A DNA stretch of 64,000 nt from Capitulum mitella (taxonomy: Eukaryota; Arthropoda; Thecostraca; Pollicipedomorpha; Pollicipedidae), in NCBI GenBank assembly GCA_030062745.1, contig CP099848.1:16851081-16915080 (forward strand), in the 5' to 3' direction. Shown here in pieces: positions 22,690 to 35,059 of the stretch. The first letter of the stretch is position 1. Each line of letters opens with the position of its first letter. Below the pieces are notes generated by a model, which worked only from the letters and a program-made list of their open reading frames with translations, ran no database searches and was not told the DNA's origin. A program made the position numbers and the translations under genes.

Positions 22690-24445
22690 CATTTGAAATG
22701 TCGTGTCTGTATCTGGTCCAGGAGCCCGTCTGTCCCCGCCCCCCATCCCCTAGCTTCTGGGGATTTTTTCGTCAGCTTAGTTTAGGTTCCTTGTTGCAGT
22801 TACAGGGTCACTTTTAGTGGTCTCGGGCCGTCTGCCGTGCCAGGACCCTCTAGTGGTCTCAGGTTCTTTTTACAGTTTTACGTGTTTCGCGGTACGTCTC
22901 AGGCGCTCCTTTGGCAGTTTCAGGGGCACCTAGACAGTCTCAGGGATCCATCTGGCAGTTTCAAGGACGCTTAAGCCATCTCAGGTTCCCTCCTGTCGTC
23001 GCTGGGACGGTTTTGCCGTCTTAGGAGCCCCTAAGGCACTAAAAAAGGCCCTCTGCCGTGACAGAGGCGCCTCTGGCAGTCCTCTAGGTCCTTCGGCCGT
23101 TTCAGGAGCAGTCTGGACGTCTCAAGGTCGAGTAGTTTCAGGAGCCACTCTGGTCGCTTCAAGGGCCCCTATTGCTAGAGACTTCTAGTTAGCATTCTCA
23201 GCTGTCGCTCTCTAACAGTCTCAGTGGACGCCTGTGGTCCTTGGTACCCCTGTTATCGTCTCTGGGAAACATTTTTGCCATCTAAGGGGTACTCTGGCAG
23301 ATACAAAAGACCTTTTGGCAATTTCAGGGCCTCTGCGCAGTGTCATAGACCCTCTGAACGTCTCCCGTGGTCCCCATGGCTGTATCAGGGATCATCCTTT
23401 GTTACATGAGGTATACCTGGCAATCCTGTATGGCCCGTGTAGCCGTAACAAGGGGCTTTTGTTGGCAATTCAGAGCCTCACTGGCAGTCTCAGGGGGACC
23501 TTGTTCGTGACAAGTGTTTCCGTATTACATTTTTGGGCCCTCTGGCCGTCCGGCCCTCCCATAAAACCCAAATACCGTAAAAAATGCAAAATTAAAAACC
23601 TCAAATAAATACAAACTCTTATCGTGTTTGACTCGCAGGCGCCTTGCGATCTTTTTGCCGGTCTCTGGGGTCATCTGCGGGGTACGGGCCCACCTTGCCG
23701 TCTCAGAAACCACCTGGCCTTCCCGAGGGCCCCCGACAGCATTAAAAACCCCTCAAGGTTTCAAAAAGGCCAGTGTAGCCCATTTGTGGCTCCTCTCGAG
23801 GTTGAGAAGATCACCGACGAATCCTCGTTCATGGGGCCCCTCTGGCTGGCCAGGGTCTCGTTATGCCGTGCTAGGCACCCTTTTAAGTTCTTTCCGTCTC
23901 AGATGCCTCTCTGGCAATTTTAGCGGTCTCATGAACCCTTTGCCGTGTTGAAGGCCCCTTGCGGCCCTTGAAGAGTTTCAAGGGCCCTTCTTTCCATTTT
24001 TGGGGTCATCTTACCGTGTCAGGGTCCCATTAACCCTCCCTGAGGCCCTCTGACTACATCAAGAACCTTCAGCTTTTCACTCACAGGGGTCCCCTAGGGG
24101 CTCAGTCCTCATCTTGGCCGTCTCAGGGACCATATGAGCCATCTGGCGGTCTCAAGAACACTCTGCCGTATTGGGGCCCTGTTGTGGCCTCTAGGCCCTT
24201 TGGGAGCTTCAGGGGCCCTCTATGCATCTCAGAGGTCATCGAACCTTCCAGGTCTCCCTAAATGCATCAAAAGCCTGTCAGGTTCTTATAGAGACCCCGT
24301 GAAACTCGTACAGGACCCCTTCCGGACTCCTTTGAAGTCTGACGAAGGCCCCGTCTCAGGTCTCAGGGGGAAGGGACGATCGCCCCAATTACTCCCCCTT
24401 TGGATCCGCGCCTGGCCTTTTAGTCAATGGGGCCCATGTGGTTAA
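22690..24445 (+). repeat. Degenerate ~20-bp minisatellite, left array
   Basis: Successive units end in AGGNNCCC / AGGGGCCC and start TCTGGCNGT or TCTGCCGT. The spacing is close to 20-21 bp over more than 1.7 kb with heavy divergence. Open frames across it on both strands are repeat artefacts. Confidence 0.7.
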
Positions 24446-24449
24446 AATT

Positions 24450-24840
24450 ACTGTCGGTTTGTAAAGGGGCCCCGCTGAAGTATAAAGGGGACCAATGCTC
24501 GCGTGTAAAGACGTTCCTGCCGACCTGTCGGGTGCCTCTTACAGGTCGGCAGGGACATCTTTACAGGAAAGCAGGGGCCCCTGAATGATCGTTTGGGGGC
24601 CCCTGTTGGCCAGGGGGCCACTGCCTGTCCTGTAGAAGGCACCTGTAGAAGGCACCCTATCTGACTGCAAAGGGCCCCTGTCGGACTCTGGAGGCAGAGG
24701 CAGGGGCCTTCTTCCAGACCGAAAGGAGGTCCCTTCAGAGGCTGACAGGGGCCCTTTATGGGCCGACAGGGGGTCCTCCCCAAATAAGCAATGAACTCCC
24801 CTACAAGCTAGCAGGTGCCCCTAAACGGTCATCCAGACGA
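24450..24840 (-). repeat. Degenerate ~21-bp minisatellite, right array
   Basis: Units such as GGGGCCCTTTATGGGCCGACA recur about every 21 bp. GGGCCC leads the unit instead of ending it, which suggests inverted orientation relative to the left array. Confidence 0.55.
24504..24565. repeat. Near-perfect hairpin, 25-bp arms and 12-nt loop
   Basis: Arm 1 at 24,504-24,528 begins TGTAAAGACGTTCCTGCCG. Arm 2 at 24,541-24,565 is its complement with two mismatches. Loop 24,529-24,540. It sits at the junction zone between the two minisatellite arrays. Confidence 0.85.
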
Positions 24841-25269
24841 CGGGCTGTCTTCAAAGCACACAAAGCCTTCTTGTATATTCGGAGTAGGCTTTTTTAGGCT
24901 CGTAAGCCTTCTTGAATGGTTAGAATATTCTTGTTTTGCTTTGTCTGTTTCGAACAGAGTAAAACGCCCTGCGGGCGCCTCACGCTATCCAAAGAACTGG
25001 GCCTTTGGCCCCAGGGGGGCCCGCTCGGCCGCCAGGGGCCCCGCTTGGCCTCCACGGGGGCCATGGCCCCTTTGGACCCCCTGGCTACGCCACTGGTCAC
25101 CGCTACCCGCGTTGTATCCGCGATTGGCTATGTAGTTACGTTGTTATGAATCTAATATATGGAGCAAACAGCACGCATCAGTTCGAGATCTCAACCTTCT
25201 GCATCGGGGTGAAGTTCCATCAATTAACTCTCAATTGATGTCAATTGGATGAAAAACGCGCAGTAAACA

Positions 25270-25518
25270 AAGGAGTTAAAACAAATCAAAAACTACCCTT
25301 GAATCTGACTTTTTGCGCCCTGTATTTCAATGCGCCCCTTTAAATATTTTCAAAACTTCTTTTTAAAAAATGTGGCATTTGTCATGGCAAATCCAATGTC
25401 GTTTGTTGCAATGGAATCGGACGGGTCGTTCTCGAGTACTCAAGGGGCATATCAGGAATAAGCCCCCCTCCCCCCGCTACGGGAATGCGTCCCGACATTA
25501 TTGGTACAGGAGTGTTAA
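25270..25518 (+). mobile_element. TTAA family, right-end fragment
   Basis: Follows the right-hand ~230 bp of the 59.2 kb copy: TTTTTGCGCCCTGTATTTC, the CATGGCAAATCCAATGTCGTTTGTTGC segment, GGACGGGTCGTTCTCGAG, an imperfect G-tract/C-tract block, then a decayed end finishing in TTAA at 25,515-25,518. Confidence 0.6.
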
Positions 25519-26833
25519 AACATCAGGCTTCATAAGCAAAATCACAAAGAGGCACTTTTGAAGCTTTTGGCTAGAGAGGCCGTTAAAAGACTGATGAGGG
25601 ATTTTTGTGTCATCTTCAAATGTGTCTCGTCGTCATCCTTTATTAGATGTCCTCGTTAGTCCCCTCTGTGTGATATCTTAGTTAGTCTCTTTTAGCAGAT
25701 CTTCCCAGGGGCGCGGGAGCCTTGGCGCCAGGAGACTTCAGCACCTTGAACTTCCGGACGGGAGGCCTCTTCCCCCCCAACTTTTCCAACACTGAGGATA
25801 TGCAATATGTTTGTTTGCCATTTGGCCATTGTTACAAAAGAATTGGAGTATGTAAGTAAAAACGTGACCTCCTAATGCAAAATACACGGCGAACAGGACG
25901 AGGGAAAACATATATTGAAGGTTGAGCCGGAGCGGGCGAAGGAAAGAAAGCAGTTGTTAGCCCAACTAGTAGCACAAACTGCACACTATTCGTATGCATA
26001 AAAGGCAAGGGGAAGCATTTTGTTTCCAGTTGTCACGTTTGGTTGAAACGACGGCGTTGACCGAAAAATCAGTGTCATCAGCCAACCATCTTGGCTTCCA
26101 TGAGCAAACGAAAAACCCGGGAAGACATCAACAATGTAGACAGTTCTCAGTTCTTATTCTGTGACTGCGAAAAGGTTTGGCCGATGGCTGCAGGAGGCAC
26201 AAAACGGCCTAGTCAAGCTTTTGGGATTAGGCGCGAGTCGCATGGGTTTGATGTTATTAAAGCCCAAATATTTCCGTGCACTTGATATGCCTTTGTCAAT
26301 GGGATCAGCGATTGACGGGCGTAAAAAAAGGCGGCAGTGACAAAACTAAGCGCGCGATTGATGATACTAACACAGGAGCGCTAGTTGAGGTATGCATGAT
26401 ACGAAACTGACGTCATGACAGAACTTTGATACGCGACAGTACCTACGGATCCTGCAGTTATGTCGCATAATAAGCAGAAAGTGACTTGTGAAGGAAAAAC
26501 GAGCGTTAAAAATGTCCCGCATATTGACTGTTCAAGGATGAAACGGGTAGGCAGACACCTGTTAGATGCATTAAATGGCTGAGAACGTTACGTTAGTATG
26601 ACTCCGGCGCTCCAGTCACTGAGAATTGCGATTCCAGTTGTGATGCCAGCAATGTGACACGTCTTCATGGGCTCAGCCAGGATTTTTTTAAGAGGGGGGG
26701 GGGGAGGAGCGAAGCTCATTGTGTACTGAAATCATACGAAAACCGCCTTCTGGGAATTCTACTAAAATAATAAGCAAAAAAAATGTTGACCTTACTCAAA
26801 AGCGCAACAGCACATATCCCATTGCGGTAAAGC
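25519..26833. other. No recognisable gene
   Basis: No domain-bearing frame. At 26,669-26,705 the text CTCAGCCAGG followed by a long G run looks like a transposon end of the GGCNNAGCCAGG type, but no matching partner was found. Confidence 0.45.
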
Positions 26834-27019
26834 CTAAACAATGAAAAAATCACTTACGGCTGAGGGTGAGATTTCCATGCGCCCGAACTTTGAGTCCGCT
26901 GGGTGATCTTTTAGACGGACACTGAGAGGCCAAGCAGCCCTATCAACGTAGCCGGCGCCGCACTGGCAAGAAAACTTGCACACAGGGCCCTTTAACACGC
27001 GCACTGGAGGGGAAGGCAC
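26834..27019 (-). pseudogene. Penelope-like element endonuclease remnant
   Basis: The minus-strand frame contains VCKFSCQCGAGYVDRAAWPL followed by SVRLKDH. Penelope-like retroelements carry a C-terminal GIY-YIG endonuclease with a CxCG-x-YIGRT...LxVRxKEH pattern, which this resembles. The usual GRT is changed to DRA, and there is no reverse-transcriptase frame nearby. The fragment is therefore 5'-truncated and decayed, which is typical for such elements. Alternative: chance resemblance in a 61-codon frame. Confidence 0.5.
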
Positions 27020-29640
27020 TTTTGTACCCCATCAGACTTTTTTAAATCTCGAGGACGGATGGGAGCTGGCTGCTGCTGCTTCCCGACATTTATGACAATT
27101 TGATAAATCGCCGGTTGGTGCAAAGAAATCGGAAATCGGCAGGGGATTTTTAAGATTTGAAGCATTTGAAGTCAAACAAACATGTTTTGCAACATGTCGA
27201 TTTGTTTGAAATGTGGATTCAAAGAACCTAATAAAAACACGTTTGCGCGCATTGATACACTTATATGTCTAATATAGGTATATCATATATAATATATATA
27301 TATATATATATAATGTTTACGTTTTACAACAATCAAGTCTAATGATTGGGTTTATTATAACGAAATATTATATAACGAAATATCATATCACGAAAATTCA
27401 TTATAAGAAAAAGTATCTTTAATGGAAGCAGCTGATACAGAAGTTACTTTGGTTCAAACTTCTTAACTTCACAAAAAAAATAAAAATTTATCCAAGGTCA
27501 ATGACCTCGCTTCACGTCATTGAACTCTGCGGAGAACGTTGAAAACTAAATGCGGTTAAATATACCGATGTTGGTTATCTTCACTGCAAGTACGCTATAT
27601 GATGCATTTAACGCCTATATTTACACTCAAGCTACACCAGAATCCCCTGTTGCTCGAAATCCGATCTGGGAAGATGACGAATGACGTCATAAGGCCAATG
27701 ACCTCACATGACCTCGACTCTGAAGTCTTTATTCAAGACGCTAAATGGATGGAAATTATCGTTTTCCACGTTTCACAGCTCTAACTTGCACCTTTTTCCC
27801 GTTTCGTCCGAAAAACCGTACGGAAAGGCCTGTACGGGCTGAGAATATCCAGATTTGACCTTTTCGACCTCATTTGACCTTGTAGATACTGGTCATGAAA
27901 CTCACATACATCGTAATTTTTTATGACCCCAATCTAGCCTAAAAATTTCGTGTTTCTATCTCTTAGTTCTTAGCTCCGAGATCGGAGCAGGGGACGCAAA
28001 AGTGCCCCTACCTGTACGCGTTAGTGCGAAACCCGCTTCCACTGCGCGTGTTAACTCTCCCCGGGACGAGGGATCCCTAGGCTTGTATCGATCGTGCAGA
28101 CTGCTAGAACGGTGTGACACCCACATGCCATGAGACCGAAGGAACCTGGATATAGCTTCAGTTGCTCTTTCGGCGTACGGAATGGAGATGTGCATTCGTG
28201 ATCATGCGTCCGGTGTTTTTGTGTGTCAGTGGTACATGCGGATGGTGGTATCTTTCGTACCATTATTATTCGTATGAACTGTTTTAGGATAGCGATTTGA
28301 CTGGAAGATGTTTTTGATGTCCGGGAGTTGTTCTCTCAGATCCTTTTTGTGCCGGTGGATGTTGAGTCCTATTCGTAAAGTATTTTGTAAGACAGGTCTC
28401 CATGTCTGTTGGTTGCGTGGGAAAACAGATAAGAAGTGGTAGAACCATCAGGCGTCCCAGGAAGTTAGATTTGTAATGTCTGTAATTTAGTAGTAGGATG
28501 GGGAGGTGCGTCGCATTTATATTTTTTGTCGACCTATTTAGAGAAACATAATGGTAGAAAAAGGGGGATTTCAAGGTTTTGGGACGTAATACTGAATAAG
28601 GTAATTGTTAAAGTAACTAATTTAAAGTTTGATTTGAGTTTCCAATGTTTCTTTTCATATAACGGAAAGTGTCATGTTGATCTGCGGTTGCTGACCTTGA
28701 CCCAACCTTGACCTAAGTTAACCTTCAACTGGACATTCCAGATCATTATCACTTGGCCTCGTGAGCTCGTGGCGAGCGTTGATAACGTCTGGTTCTTTGG
28801 CGGAGTGAGGAGTGACCAGTGAGGCAGAACTTTACCTTTCTTTAACCCTTTTTGCCTTTCCTTCTTTCGTAATCTTGCATATCAGTCCTGACTTCTGACT
28901 GACTTTGGCTGTTTTTAGGGCTCATCCCTACCTCTTCATTTCCCTAACCTTTGTACCAGTTACCTTTCCCCTTCAGATATTTCTTCAAAACATCAAAGGT
29001 ACGTTGGACCAGTCCATCACTCGTGATCGCGTATTTGCTGTCAGTTGTTTTTCATGTTATATTTTTACTATGAAGTCATATTATGTTTTTGTACGTAATA
29101 TTTATATGTAATAATTACTCATATGCACCATATTTCATATATTGTTGTTATTTTCAGAATGCGTTGGATGACGTTGACTCCTTGTGTACCTTTGTTTTTA
29201 GCTTGCTGCTAGCTCGATGCACTAGAGTAACCGCGAGTGGTATTTGTCCGTTTTGTTCGAGGTCCATAGTAAGCTGGGTGTCTTTGCAAGCAGTGTTCAG
29301 ATTTTAGTGGAGGTGCTGCCATTTTCTTGTTTGGCATTTTGTATGAAAATACATTATTTCACTTGAATGCGTGGCAAATCGGGAAGTTACCTGGGGAATT
29401 TACTGGAGCTATTTATCATTCGAATAAATTAAAACATTGCAAGGACGGAAGTCATGCGGAAACTTAACAGCGCAAAGTTCAAACATTATGGCGTAAAATC
29501 CAAAACGATTTTACGCCAGAGTTGACATCTGCTGATACGGTGCTGGCAAGAGTCCCTGGGAAGAGAGAGAAGGAAGGAGAGAAAAAGAGAGAAGGGGCTC
29601 AATGATCAAACGTCTTCATGACTTCTTGGTCACTTCATTG
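27020..29640. other. No recognisable gene; AT run and one hairpin
   Basis: A (TA)n-rich run lies at 27,280-27,312. At 29,490-29,517 GGCGTAAAATC and GATTTTACGCC form a perfect 11-bp stem with a 6-nt loop. A GA-rich tract lies at about 29,561-29,597. Open frames are below 100 codons. Confidence 0.5.
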
Positions 29641-29659
29641 ATTTTCGGGATGCCTCCCC

Positions 29660-29965
29660 CCTTCCCCCAACAGTGAAATCGTTCCCTCGCCCCTGGGTTT
29701 CCTGGTTAGACAGGTCCTAGTTCGACAGTTCTCTTGGTCAGATGCTTCAGGAATGACTTCTGGTTAGTCCCCTTCGACAGGTCCCCGGCTGTTTCCCTAC
29801 ATTACGTCTCCTGGTTATTCATCTGCGTTAGGTTCCCGGTTAATCGCCTTCGCAGTGTCTCCTGCTTTGTGGTTAGTCCACTCCGTCAGGTGTCTTGGCT
29901 AGTCCCCCCAAGTCTCCTGGGTAATCCTCTCTGGCAATTATGTTGATTAGTCCCCGTGTCAGGAA
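29660..29965 (+). repeat. Degenerate ~25-27-bp minisatellite
   Basis: Variants of CTCCTGGTTAGTCCCC followed by TTCGNCAGGT recur about ten times. Period and unit are irregular because of indels. Confidence 0.6.
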
Positions 29966-30140
29966 TCTATTCACTCTTGTCGACATGCCTGTGTGCGGCG
30001 CATGCACGGTCGTCTGCTCGCTAGCCGGTGATGGACGAGAGGTCGGCTGGCCAGCGAGACCGGTGGCGGCTTATCTTGGCAGAGATCATAAATCAGCTGG
30101 GTGCAATAACGCCATCATCAGCTGGCCACGACCGGTGGTG

Positions 30141-30440
30141 GCGCCTGAGGACAGTACAGCCGCTGACGACTGTACAACCTCTGAAAAGTATAGCAGGCCT
30201 ACAGGTTGACTGCAACTGCACTGACGACTGGGCAGTCGCTGACGACTGTAGCGGTCTGACTGGTGACTGCAGGAGGACGGACGATTGGCCAGTCACTGAT
30301 GACTGTAACGGTCTGACCATTGACTGCAGCAGTGCGACTGGGCGGCCGTGACGACTGTTTTGGGTCTCGCTGTTGACTGCAGCAGTACTGACGACCGCAG
30401 AACCTCTGACGACGGCAGGCGATCTGGATGACCCCATTGC
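30141..30440 (+). repeat. Minisatellite with ~57-bp higher-order unit
   Basis: Units at about 30,220-30,276 and 30,277-30,333 are both 57 bp and clearly related (CTGACGACTGGGCAGTCGCT versus CGGACGATTGGCCAGTCACT at the start). Flanking units are more decayed. Subunits of CTGACGACTGTA and TTGACTGCAGCAG recur inside. It runs directly into a CpG-rich island. Confidence 0.65.
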
Positions 30441-30710
30441 GCTGACGACCGCAGATAGTCGGAGCGACAGGGCCAGCAGCGCCGAGCGTCGCGGCAGTTC
30501 CGCCAGAGGACTGCTGCGGCGACAGCTGGCAGCGCTGCTGAGGTCCGGGCCCGCAGTGACAGAGGTAATCTGACGGCAGTGTGGCCCTGACGATGCTAAT
30601 GCGACGCTGTACGTGATCGCGGGCGGCGGGGAGGCGCCGATTTGACCGTCGGCTGGGCCGCGGCGGTGAAGCGTTCTCACCCGTCTGCGGTCGTGAAGCT
30701 CACAGGCGTT
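30441..30710. promoter_or_regulatory. CpG-rich island 2
   Basis: GC- and CpG-rich, with CGCCGAGCGTCGCGGC and GCGGGCGGCGGGG. A donor-like ACAGAG|GTAATC lies near 30,561. A 210-codon minus-strand frame runs across both the island and the minisatellite, so it is composition-driven. Candidate promoter; no coding exon recognised. Confidence 0.35.
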
Positions 30711-33609
30711 CAGCGTGAACGGCACGTCACGTCGTTTAGTTATCGACAGGCAAGTGGCTGCAGTCTGTGTGGCTGATTCAGACGTGTTCCAACCTCAGCG
30801 GGGCCATGAGCGCCGTAGTAATGGGCCACCTTGTGAGCGACATGCTCGGAATGAGAGGATATTTAGCTGGGATGCTTCTTTTCATGACTGTGGGGTGAAT
30901 TCGCCAGCAAGGTGAGAAGAGTGATAGGTGGTAAGGTCAGGTAACCGAAGCGCTCGTAAAATCCTAGATGTGCGTCTTCTGGTACATGGAAGGGCAGTCA
31001 AATAGCTTAAGAGCTCATTGGACTTGGTTTTGAATGGGTGGCGTAACATGTGCCTGTCCTAACGTTCTAGCTTCCCGAAATGTCAAAATGGAAATTTCAA
31101 GCCTTGCAGAGATTGTATGTGAACGCAATACGCCGTAACTTCCGGCTATGAATTACAACATAGGCTACGGAGTCATTGCAGTGACCTTCAGCGGGACTGA
31201 AATACTCCCGGGATTTTGGTCGAAGAAGAGAGACTCGAAAAATTCCTGGATTGTACCTTTGGCGGGGTTTAATCATGACTTCCATCAGACCAGGCGTTGC
31301 TGTGTTTCATTTGCTTCACCCGGTCGGGGTAGTTCGTACCCTGCCCTGACGCCTTCGGAATTATGCGATATACTCTTGTCCGGCAGACCACGTGACCAGC
31401 GTGCTGATCCAGTCCAGTGCACGAGGCTGGGTTACTGGTGCCTCGCTGGAATACTGGTCGCCTGAGACCGATGCAGGTCGGCAAGGCAAATGTTGCCTCT
31501 TTGTGAAATACCAAGCTCCTTATCAATGCATACGCGTTGGGTTGATAATATCATGTGCAATTTCCTTGCAGAGATAAACTGATTTTAATAATTCCCTGAC
31601 GGCTAAGTAAAACTGGATTGTGATGGAGACGTCCTGGATCCGGGATGAAGGTTTCTATAAAAAATGGAATTAGACCTACGGAAGGCGGAAGGCTTCGGTC
31701 ATACCGTTTCATATCCACGTCAAAACACGCCTGCAGTGACGCGGGCGGCCTCACAGCTGTAGAGATTACCGGGACCGGAATGTTTCTGATCTGTGGCTTC
31801 CCGCTTTAGGAAAATGAGACACCGCAATTGCCTTTCATTGCACGGAACGGGGAAGTTTTAATCTTGGGTTCTGATTGTGGGGTATGCGCAAACGACAACT
31901 TTTCTATGAATTAATTCTGGTGTAATTACCACGTTGGTAATACTTCATGAGGCAGAATGTGGACGAAACTATTTGTGCATATGTGGGCCCGAGCCGTTGG
32001 TGGAATGTTATTGGCATGACGCTGAACAAAATATTTTTCTCAAGATAGAATTCGAAGAGACACAGGGAGACAAATCGTGAGGCACTTTTCATGCTTTCTT
32101 TTTACGTCCTTTTTTAATGTTTCAACTCAGGGTCGCCTCAGATCACTGACCAAAGACTGGTCAAAGAGGAATATGTTCCAAAAAAACATCCATTCCATGT
32201 TGATGATATATGACAAATCCAACAATTACGTTACATCGCTTTGCTGTGGAAAATTTGGTATGACATTTGGTGGTGGTGGGGTAACCCTTGGTGTAACATT
32301 TCATCATATTACGTTCGCTGTTGAGATTATGGGTCTGGTTCGGCGGACCTGAAGTCGCAGCATACACATTAGTGCTTCGTATGCTCTTTAAGTACGTGGT
32401 TTTACGTGATGACCTGTGAACTGTGGTCAGGTCACGTTTTATGCCAAATTCTCAGGTATGCAACCGAAATAATTAATTGGTTTACAGCCTCGCAATATTT
32501 GTCGGTAGTAACGGTCGCTTTGCGAGCACCAGCAGTCGGTATGGCCTACCTTGCTGGGACAACCGATGTTCGAATAAAGCCCTGGCTTTGTAAATCCGAA
32601 TCCCGACCTTGGTCGGGCGAGGGGCAATTACAGAAACTGAATCCGTCCTCTTTGATTCTCGCTGATAATGTAATGGTTTAGTCCCGGTCACATTTTGGTT
32701 TCGAGAAGATCCAGTGCGTGGAAACCCAATGGTGGAAGAGCTCGGCTTTCTCTTAGATAAGAATCTCACATATGACGCTCCTGTATCTGCCCTCGGCGTA
32801 AATGTTGTAGTATCCTCAACTGGCTCTCCTCCTTTAATTCATCTCTCCCTCGACAGCTAATATTTTGGCCACCTTGCATGTTTGCTTCTCCTACCAGTCT
32901 TTGGTAATGACCACAAGAAATGCCTTGCATGGCCAAAAATCCACCTAGGCGTCATTCCTGACGACCAACGCAGATTCGACCACATTGGTCTCCCGAGCAT
33001 ATCTAGGTGGGCTACGCGCCAATAACCTGTGCAAACTGCTCTCTCTAAACCCGCTCCGCAAAACTGCGGGCAAAGGAGAGCCATATATCGTGGCGAAGGT
33101 CAATTTTAGCTTCCGCCCTCGCTTTGCAGCACCAGACGAGGTACTGGTCTGGCCTGCGCGCGGTAGCAGAAGCAGGCACAGACCGCCTTCTGTAGTCTTC
33201 GTCGCGACTAGATGCACATTGTAGCGACTGAGACTTGTGAGCTGATCATTTGCCCTAGCCGGACCTAAAGATTTCCACCTACACCCATGACGAGGGAGAT
33301 AACACGTCCCTTTTCCGTCTCGCTCGTCATCCAAATAGCGAAATGCAACATAAATGAACGTTTAGTTCATTTTCTTCTGATATAGATTCTACCTGGTTTG
33401 ACCCAATCAGGCCACTTCGTGACTAGCAAAAGAGTGCCGCACCGTATAGCACCTCCTCCGCCATGGCATGTTACAGTGTTACAGCATTGCAGTCGGCAGT
33501 TTGTGGCTTCCGTGGCGATCTGATTTTAAAACGGAGTAATTCGTGTAGTCAGTGACTGTTTCTTCCCTGAGGGTAACGTCAGCTGAATGAAAAATAATCG
33601 GCATAACTT
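30711..33609. other. No recognisable gene
   Basis: No convincing frame. The text ELGFLLDKNLTYDA (plus strand, about 32,737-32,778) faintly resembles the region downstream of a LINE reverse-transcriptase palm domain. It is too short to call. Confidence 0.4.
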
Positions 33610-34460
33610 TTCCCTTTGACCCACGTGTTCATAATTTTTCAAAAATTTTTAGACAGTCACAGGACCTCGAAAACTGGATTCATATAAAAATTAAATTAAC
33701 ATCTAACTTAAATATCTTTTTTTCTTTTGATTAGCCATATTATACTAAAAAAGTATAATTCATATTACACTGTTTGTATAACGATGGCATAGGCGGTACC
33801 AGGTATATGGAAAAGGGAGAACTGTCATGGTCGCATTTTCATCAGATCAGCTAATGTCCTTTCGCTTCGAATGGCCTTAAATGGCCCCAAAAGTCACAAA
33901 AATAGCTTGGGTTTCTTTGATGGTGCTTGGAAACGACTTCAATCGTTTGGATAAACCATATTTCTCAGAGTTCTGTTTATGGCCGTCGTGATATCAGTGT
34001 CAGCGCGCGGACATTCTAGGTCATAGCTCTGTGACTGACCTGATATCGTCCCGAAGCTTAAAGCACAAGCAGTGAACAATATCTTAAGACATTATTCTTG
34101 TAAAGTTCAACGACAAAAACTATCCAAAAACTAAATGTTGACTGTTAGCGTTAACCTTATCTTGCAAAATTAGGGCAGGTCAACCAAAACGTGTTTGTAT
34201 GTTTGCTTGGTTATTTGCCTATATAATCATATAAAGTTTAAAATTCTATATTAAGAACTCTAATTTGGCGAGCCATTTTCCCCTCTTCGTTCAACTGTAG
34301 AGAGCACGTTCTAGCTGATCTGTCCCCAAAAAAACTTGGCCTGGCTTCGCCCCCAGCCAAAATAAAATTGCGAAATTTGACATTATATGTAGAGGAAATA
34401 GATAGGAACGGTCACCAGCTTTCTTGTAGCTGTTCTTAAAATCCTGGAGATGACGAGTAA
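33610..34460 (-). mobile_element. TTAA family, internally derived fragment (reverse orientation)
   Basis: Aligns in order with 43,740-44,560: the GATTAGCCATATTATACTAAAAAAGTATAATTCATATTACACT-type stretch, ACGATGGCATAGGCGGTACCAG, the GCATGTGAT-like segment, and GGCCTGGCTTCGCCCCCAGCC. Neither TTAA end is present, so it is truncated on both sides. Confidence 0.6.
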
Positions 34461-35059
34461 AAAAGTCCACACACAAAAACAGCTGACTTTTCGAGGACGG
34501 AGGAAGGCTTTCGGTGCGATGGGCAGTGATGGTGCGAGGTACCGGTCCGTCGTTACTCAAAAGGGACTGCAACGGCTCACGAGCGTCCTTTTCGGCTCAA
34601 GTACGACCTTAAAGGCACTGAAAGTCTGCACCATTTGGTCTATTTTCATCAAAAACTCGGTTGGTTTCAGAAATGCTGTTGATCCTGTTCAATTTCGCGT
34701 CTTTTTCACAGAAATACCTAGAAGTATGGCAAATGTGATTAAAAAACGTTACTCCGATACCGACCACTCATATGGTGTAATACGTGTGCCTTCTTTTAAC
34801 ATTCATTAGCTCGCGCCGGTTCTTGACGTCACCAAACAGCTAACAATAGGACAGGGATGGATAAGGCATTGAAAATTCGTTATAAATCGCTTAGAAACTC
34901 CTTAAATATATAGCCTCGCCACACGACGTTTATTGGCAATCGGTTTCTAGGGTCAAGGGCTTAGCTTAGCTATTGCACTTAAAATACGCGAGTCACGATA
35001 GACCAGTTCCTTTAATGTCGGCCCATCGGCGTTGGCAATTTGATTCGCGCAGCTCACCT

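Larger units (their letters stand above)
22466..25096. mobile_element. Foldback-like element filled with ~20-bp minisatellite
   Basis: The left boundary is CCAATGGCGGATCCAGG (22,466-22,482). The right boundary, read on the other strand, is CCAGTGGCGTAGCCAGG (25,080-25,096), with 14 of 17 identical. Between them, 22,690-24,445 is a degenerate array with a unit of about 20 bp resembling TCTGGCAGTCTCAGGGGCCC. About 24,450-24,840 holds a second array of similar period whose units look like the opposite orientation (GGGGCCC-first). Drosophila Foldback elements are known to have inverted repeats built of short tandem repeats. That class is an inference by analogy. No target duplication or transposase frame was found. 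Confidence 0.45.

Noticed and set aside
30093-30725. 210-codon open frame, minus strand
   Set aside because: It spans a minisatellite and a CpG island, so it is explained by repeat and GC composition.
32690-32850. Possible LINE reverse-transcriptase tail (ELGFLLDKNLTYDA)
   Set aside because: Only about 14 residues are suggestive, and no catalytic YxDD-type motif or endonuclease is nearby.
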